The translations under genes were made by a program, and so were the position numbers. 11,736 bases of DNA from Deltaproteobacteria bacterium UBA6967 (GTDB lineage Bacteria; SAR324; NAC60-12): the NCBI GenBank assembly GCA_002450295.1, contig DJYX01000283.1:40612-52347 (forward strand). Direction: 5' to 3'. This document shows, piece by piece, positions 8,280-11,736 of this stretch (positions within the stretch are counted from its first letter, which is position 1; each line of letters begins with the position of its first letter). The notes below the pieces were generated by a model that did no database searches, was not told the DNA's origin, and saw only the letters and a program-made list of their open reading frames with translations.

Positions 8280-8298
8280 TTGTGCCAAATTGTGCCAA
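8280..8298 (+). repeat. Direct repeat TTGTGCCAA x2, candidate integrase arm sites
   Basis: TTGTGCCAA occurs at 8280-8288 and again at 8290-8298, a period of 10 bp, about one helical turn. It lies between the tRNA 3' end and the integrase start, where arm-type binding sites of tyrosine recombinases or sites for accessory factors usually occur. The rest of the 135-bp interval (8232-8366) shows no gene and no convincing promoter. Confidence 0.5.
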
Positions 8299-8366
8299 TC
8301 CCATTTCAATAAAGTCCCGATTCAGTGCGTTCCGTCTCTAACAAATCCCCTTTGTTATGAGACACC

Positions 8367-9452
8367 ATGCAAATTCTCCCTCGCCAAAAAAAGAACGGTA
8401 AAACCTCCTACACTGTGCGAATCCGTGTTCAGGGTTACCCGCCGCTGTCCAAAACTTTTCCCACACATCGTGAAGCCATCAGTTGGGGTAAAACCGCCGA
8501 AGGCGACCTACTCGCTGGAAGACTCGGTTCTCCTCTTGCGCAATTGCATACCTTGAGAGATGCCATTGAGCGTTTTCTTGAAGAAAAACCACCGGGTTAC
8601 GGCTCCTGGCTACAGGAAGAACGAAATCGGGCTTCTCTCAGATGGTGGTGCCAGCACTTTGGTGGCTTGAAATTAGCTGAACTCAAGCCGATGACGATCG
8701 TCCAGGCTCGTGATCTTTTGAGAAGATCAGCAACAGCTAACGGTAAGCCACATCCTCACAAGAAGCTGCGCTCTCACTCCACCTGCAACCGTTATGTCTC
8801 CTCACTGTCTGCAGTTTTACAGTGTGCATTGGAACTTTGGGGCTGGATCGAAGAAAATCCCTGCAGGGGTTTGCGTAGACTTCCCGAGAAAAATCATCGC
8901 ACGCGCTACCTGACCGAGAAAGAACAGCAGCGATTACTGAGAGTCTGCAAATCTGACTCGAACCTCCATGATGTTGTGTTGCTTGCCCTGCTGACTGGCG
9001 CAAGGCGTGGAGAAATCTGCGGTTTGAGATGGAGGGACGTAGATTTAAAAAATAGAACGGTGACGTTCGTTCAAACCAAGAACGGCGAAATTCGGAAGGT
9101 ACCCCTGAGTGATCAGGCCATTGCATTGCTGCGGTGCCGGTTTTCCCAAAGAGTCAAGGGTATGAACGATTGGGTTTTTCTTGCGGAGAAAAGTGAAGGG
9201 CCAGTGGACGTCTCACACCGTTTTGGTCGATACGCTAAAAAAGCAGGACTGGAAGATTTTCGCTTTCATGACCTGAGACACTCGGCTGCTTCGGCAATGG
9301 CTCGGGCTGGAGTACCCGAGAGACAGATGCAGGAGGTGCTCGGACATAAAAGTGTTGCAATGACCAAACGATATACACACCTGAGACCGAGTGAATTGGA
9401 CGGAGCCGTGGCAGCAATGGGTACTTCCATCAAGAATCAAGGAGAAGAATGA
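8367..9452 (+). CDS. Tyrosine recombinase / site-specific integrase of an integrated element
   Basis: A 361-aa phage-type integrase. Residues 1-55 are an N-terminal arm-binding-like segment (GKTSYTVRIRVQGYPPLSKTF, then EAISWGKTAEGDLLAGRLG). Residues about 60-170 form the core-binding SAM-like domain, and about 178-345 the catalytic domain. The catalytic set is complete: Arg213 in TGARRGEICGLRW, Lys238 in QTKNGEIRKVPL, His301 and Arg304 in HDLRHS, His327 in LGHKS, and nucleophile Tyr336 in TKRYTHL. It should therefore be active in strand exchange. It starts at ATG 8367, which gives the normal N-terminus for this family; the ribosome site is poor. The gene reads away from the adjacent tRNA-Lys, the presumed attachment site. 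Its stop overlaps the start of the 299-aa gene as ATGA. Confidence 0.95.
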   Translation: MQILPRQKKNGKTSYTVRIRVQGYPPLSKTFPTHREAISWGKTAEGDLLAGRLGSPLAQLHTLRDAIERFLEEKPPGYGSWLQEERNRASLRWWCQHFGGLKLAELKPMTIVQARDLLRRSATANGKPHPHKKLRSHSTCNRYVSSLSAVLQCALELWGWIEENPCRGLRRLPEKNHRTRYLTEKEQQRLLRVCKSDSNLHDVVLLALLTGARRGEICGLRWRDVDLKNRTVTFVQTKNGEIRKVPLSDQAIALLRCRFSQRVKGMNDWVFLAEKSEGPVDVSHRFGRYAKKAGLEDFRFHDLRHSAASAMARAGVPERQMQEVLGHKSVAMTKRYTHLRPSELDGAVAAMGTSIKNQGEE

Positions 9453-10348
9453 ACTTAGATTATCTTTTGTTGAAAGATCTATCAGAGAAATTGAAGCAAC
9501 AACCTAGATTATTGCTCAGACAAATTATTTTAAATGAAGGCAAAATATACATACGAGTTTCTCATTTGCTCAAAGAGTTGGAAGATTCATCAAGGAGCAT
9601 GAGGCAAGAGGTAACTCAATCAACTCACTTGGAACGTGCCCTCGATGAAGCCTCCGACTTCGTGAAGAAATTTGTTTTTTTTGAAAGAAATAAACATCAA
9701 GAGACGCCCGATCTTGCTGACCCAAATCTAACATTTCGATCAGCAATCAGCTGGTCTAAAACTAGTTTGATTGAGGTTCCTAAAAATGCTTTGATGCCAT
9801 TGATCTATGAGGATCAAGTGGAGATAAAAGAGTTCGGATCACTTCTCGAAGAAGATGTTCATGACTCCCCTGAAACTCTGAAGCAGTTCACATATTCAAG
9901 ATGTAGGATAACTATTGATGATTTAATCATTAAATCCAACGAACCCGTGTCTCTCTCGGACAAAGAACCTATTTACGAAGACCTCTGTGCAAACAATCTT
10001 CACCGCTGGTTTATCAAAAAATTACTGTGGGATGATGATCAAAGGGAACTTGAATCAAAAATGGCTTGGGAGAAATTTTCAAAGAAATTTTGTCCAGATT
10101 GTTGGCATCCCGTAGAAGAAACCTTTTTCAAACTTAAGAATAATAAGCAGTCAAAGCTAATTGTTATGGAGAAACACAAAGACGACAATATAGCCGAGGA
10201 ATTTTTCAAAGAATTGAGAGATAAATCTAACTCCGACACAAAAAATTCTGACATGTTTCGTCTCAGAAAAGACACATTTAGAAGGTATTTTGATACCAAG
10301 AAGAAAATAAGAAATGATGGGGGTCAGCCACCCAAAAAAATTAAATGA
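9449..10348 (+). CDS. Unknown 299-aa protein coupled to the integrase
   Basis: I do not recognise a family. The protein is hydrophilic and highly charged, with no signal peptide or membrane span, so it is probably cytosolic. Residues 1-85 are mostly helical and Lys/Glu/Leu-rich. A middle part carries acidic patches. One CPDCWH cluster (Cys215, Cys218, His220) hints at half a metal site, but no second cysteine pair is visible. The last 70 residues are very basic and end in GGQPPKKIK, suggesting nucleic-acid contact. Its ATG overlaps the integrase stop (ATGA), and a strong AAGGAG (9439-9444) lies 4 nt upstream inside the integrase gene, so it is made from the integrase mRNA. Base composition is about 37-38% G+C in sampled stretches, lower than the integrase and the host genes, so its origin is probably separate. 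It could be a recombination accessory factor or cargo such as a defence protein. Real coding is supported by length and coupling. Confidence 0.75.
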   Translation: MNLDYLLLKDLSEKLKQQPRLLLRQIILNEGKIYIRVSHLLKELEDSSRSMRQEVTQSTHLERALDEASDFVKKFVFFERNKHQETPDLADPNLTFRSAISWSKTSLIEVPKNALMPLIYEDQVEIKEFGSLLEEDVHDSPETLKQFTYSRCRITIDDLIIKSNEPVSLSDKEPIYEDLCANNLHRWFIKKLLWDDDQRELESKMAWEKFSKKFCPDCWHPVEETFFKLKNNKQSKLIVMEKHKDDNIAEEFFKELRDKSNSDTKNSDMFRLRKDTFRRYFDTKKKIRNDGGQPPKKIK

Positions 10349-10509
10349 ACGAGTGCCTAATTAAATTAGAATTACAACGAAGCCCCCTCTAAAACCGACA
10401 TTTCTGTTGTCAAGTATTATTTGTTAACTGCTGAACGTCCTTCCTCTCAAGGCAAAATCTAGATAAACATCAGATTTTCCAATCACATTACCTTTTCATC
10501 ACCACATTG

Positions 10510-10524
10510 AATTCAGACTGAATT
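10510..10524. repeat. 15-bp perfect inverted repeat, operator candidate
   Basis: AATTCAG (10510-10516), a central A (10517) and CTGAATT (10518-10524) form a perfect dyad with 7-bp arms. The loop is too short for an RNA hairpin, so a dimeric DNA-binding protein site is the better reading. It lies about 225 bp upstream of the AlpA-like gene. Confidence 0.45.
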
Positions 10525-10639
10525 GTACTGAAAGCATCTCTTCAAGGTCCTGATGAATTGAGATTTGAAGATCATAGGTTCCTTTCAAGTCTTCTAATCC
10601 TATTCCTAAGTTGCGAAACTTCAGTGATGAAAAAAGTTG

Positions 10640-10659
10640 GGACGTCTCCAGGACGTCTC
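10640..10659. repeat. Tandem GGACGTCTC repeat with two GACGTC palindromes
   Basis: GGACGTCTC occurs at 10640-10648 and 10651-10659, a period of 11 bp. Each copy contains the palindrome GACGTC. The placement about 90-110 bp upstream of the small DNA-binding gene fits an operator or a cooperative protein-binding site. Confidence 0.45.
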
Positions 10660-10749
10660 AAGATAATCATCAAATCTTGTAATAGCATCATGTTGCTGAA
10701 GGTAACTTGACGGAACGCTATTTAACAAAATTTGAATACATAGAAGGTC

Positions 10750-10944
10750 ATGCAAAACAATTATAAAAGTCCTCAATTACTTTTGACAATTAAAGAGTTT
10801 CAGTCATCAGTGCCAATAAATTTGAGATGGGCTATCCAGAAGAACTACACCGAAATGGTTGAGTGGAAGGTACTAGTTCGTTATGGCCGGAAGCTTCTTA
10901 TCGATCCGGATCGGTTCTGGGACTGGCTTAGGTCGAGAGGTTGA
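10750..10944 (+). CDS. Small AlpA/excisionase-like DNA-binding protein
   Basis: A 64-aa protein with the layout of small winged-helix/HTH regulators found on mobile islands (AlpA, Xis and MerR-like). LLTIKEFQSS is the first helix, where such proteins read 'LLTxKEVAxx'. A helical segment follows (INLRWAIQKNY). It ends in VRYGRKLLIDPDRFWDWLRSRG, matching the common ending in which a basic strand turn precedes 'LID-x-x-x-F/L-x-x-W-L'. Such proteins act as recombination directionality factors for the neighbouring integrase or as activators of island genes. AGAAGG (10742-10747) lies only 2 nt before the ATG, a short but usable spacing. It is transcribed toward the primase-like gene 39 bp downstream. 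Assignment rests on pattern only; the exact family is uncertain. Confidence 0.72.
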   Translation: MQNNYKSPQLLLTIKEFQSSVPINLRWAIQKNYTEMVEWKVLVRYGRKLLIDPDRFWDWLRSRG

Positions 10945-10983
10945 CAATGACAGTGACTTGCACGCCGAATTGGTGACAGTCCC

Positions 10984-11736
10984 ATGAGTGATAGAGGTGC
11001 TACAGGATTCTCTAATCAAGCCTTGCTGGATCAACTTCTAGCAGGACCCTACGCGCATTTCACGAAGGTCGGGGAAGATGATTATCGTGATTGCTCTGAG
11101 CGCAACCCAGGTTTGAGCCTATCCAGTAATGGGTACTACGACCACAAAGCTGGTAAGGGGGGCAGCCTCAGCGAACTAGCTAGGGACGAGAGTCGAGATG
11201 TTAGCCATTGGGGTCCTCACCATGACCATTATTCCAGCAAGCCGTCAGGCAATAAAACAGAAAAAGCTACCAGTGATACAGCAGCCTACCTGTGGGAGAA
11301 GGCAAACATTGGGGAGGAAGCCCGCGCTGACATCGAAGAGTACCTCACGGGTATTCGCCGAATCCCCACTGAGAACTACATGGATTTGATTGATACAGGT
11401 CTTCTGCGCTATCTGCCAGCAGATGAAAAATCGACTTCAGATGAAAAAAGACCTCCAGCTCTGGTGCACCCTTTTAAATTCATTGAGCAAGACGGATCGA
11501 TCCGAACAGCTGTTCGAAAGATCCAACTGACACGTAAGGAGGGCAATCCTCGGAAACCCCATTTCGGATCCGATGGCCATCTCACTATTTTGCCCCCGCT
11601 AGATCCTACGAATCCAGACAACTGCTTCCTCGCTACAGAGGGATTAGAAAACGCTCTGACAATGCGGAGTTTTTATCCACGTAAACAGTTCGTGGTGACA
11701 AACGGCAAAAGCAATCTAAAACGCCTTTTGCGGCTG
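10984..11736 (+). CDS. Toprim-domain primase-like protein (3' partial)
   Basis: The frame is open from ATG 10984 to the last base (251 codons) and runs off the right edge. An in-frame TGA at 10954 and no other start codon between fix the start; a GGTGA (10972-10976) lies 7 nt upstream. The N-terminal part (YRDCSERNPGLSL, then GYYDHKAGKGGSLSELA) resembles the 'fyDhk.g.gG' region at the front of phage and island primases, although no CHC2 zinc cluster is seen (only Cys37). A middle region (AAYLWEKANIG, EEYLTGIRRIP, LLRYLPAD, PALVHPFKFIEQDGSIRTAVR) matches the segment that precedes Toprim in the DUF7146-type family. The Toprim start FLATEGLENALTM carries Glu219-Gly220, the metal-binding glutamate, followed by FVVTNGKSNLKRL. 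It probably primes replication of the element, perhaps fused to a helicase beyond the edge. The aspartates that complete Toprim are not in view. Confidence 0.78.
   Translation, partial: MSDRGATGFSNQALLDQLLAGPYAHFTKVGEDDYRDCSERNPGLSLSSNGYYDHKAGKGGSLSELARDESRDVSHWGPHHDHYSSKPSGNKTEKATSDTAAYLWEKANIGEEARADIEEYLTGIRRIPTENYMDLIDTGLLRYLPADEKSTSDEKRPPALVHPFKFIEQDGSIRTAVRKIQLTRKEGNPRKPHFGSDGHLTILPPLDPTNPDNCFLATEGLENALTMRSFYPRKQFVVTNGKSNLKRLLRL

Larger units (their letters stand above)
10349..10749. other. 401-bp non-coding, repeat-bearing interval inside the element
   Basis: No reading frame of credible length is seen on either strand. The stretch is A+T-rich and contains several small repeats, listed separately: a 15-bp inverted repeat at 10510-10524, spaced arms TCTTCAA (10539-10545) and TTGAAGA (10565-10571), a short hairpin AAGTT-GCGA-AACTT (10608-10621) and a tandem GGACGTCTC (10640-10659). 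A TTGACG (10707-10712) could be a -35 box for the gene at 10750, but no good -10 follows at normal spacing. It may be the control region of the small DNA-binding gene, or an excision or replication control site. None of this is proven by sequence. Confidence 0.6.

Noticed and set aside
8150..8341. 63-aa reading frame running through the tRNA
   Set aside because: It is a translation of the tRNA-Lys and its flank (the familiar 'LIAQLVEHL' type artefact), not a gene.
10320..10340. GGGT...ACCC hairpin at the end of the 299-aa gene, considered as a terminator
   Set aside because: It is inside the coding frame and is followed by A residues rather than T residues on the transcribed strand.
10707..10735. 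TTGACG as a promoter for the AlpA-like gene
   Set aside because: No acceptable -10 hexamer occurs 16-18 bp downstream, so it was only mentioned within the non-coding interval.
11198..11389. 63-aa rightward reading frame near the right end
   Set aside because: It lies inside the primase-like frame, which stays open for 251 codons and carries recognisable family motifs.
1..11736. CRISPR array or insertion sequence
   Set aside because: No regularly spaced direct repeats of CRISPR length and no transposase or terminal inverted repeats of IS type were seen.

Overview
The window looks like chromosome of a flagellated, Gram-negative, proteobacterium-type organism. PepN, RsmB, FliM, FliR and a DksA-family protein are all proteobacterial in flavour. 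FliM has long stretches that read like deltaproteobacterial homologues. This placement rests on remembered family resemblance, so it is only suggestive. The host half is mid-G+C (patches of about 42% in pepN to 60% in fliM). Parts of the right-hand end are much A+T-richer (about 37-38% in sampled stretches of the 299-aa gene).

Positions 1-4301 hold a tight rightward cluster: aminopeptidase N (its N-terminus lies off the left edge), a histidine-phosphatase-family enzyme (ATGA overlap with pepN), a HIT-family protein (3-bp gap) and a short Ppx/GppA-type phosphatase (36-bp gap). Positions 4307-7009 read leftward: rsmB, then a DksA-like protein that has lost three of its four zinc cysteines, then fliR 20 bp further on. 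The end of ppx and the end of fliR converge with only 5 bp between them. Divergent from rsmB, fliM reads rightward (7097-8104). fliM and fliR therefore stand here without their usual neighbours (fliN; fliP/fliQ/flhB).

A complete tRNA-Lys(TTT) gene with its own TTGACA-type promoter follows fliM. From its 3' end the window appears to enter an integrated element. In order, this has a phased TTGTGCCAA repeat, a tyrosine recombinase with all its catalytic residues, an unknown 299-aa gene translationally coupled to the integrase, and about 400 bp of non-coding DNA with several small inverted and direct repeats. These are followed by a 64-aa AlpA/excisionase-like DNA-binding protein and the start of a Toprim-domain primase-like protein that runs off the right edge. 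The order integrase - small DNA-binding regulator - primase is that of P4-like satellites, phage-inducible islands and other mobile genomic islands. The far end of the element is not in view, so its class cannot be settled. The two least explained items are the 299-aa coupled gene and the repeat-rich gap.
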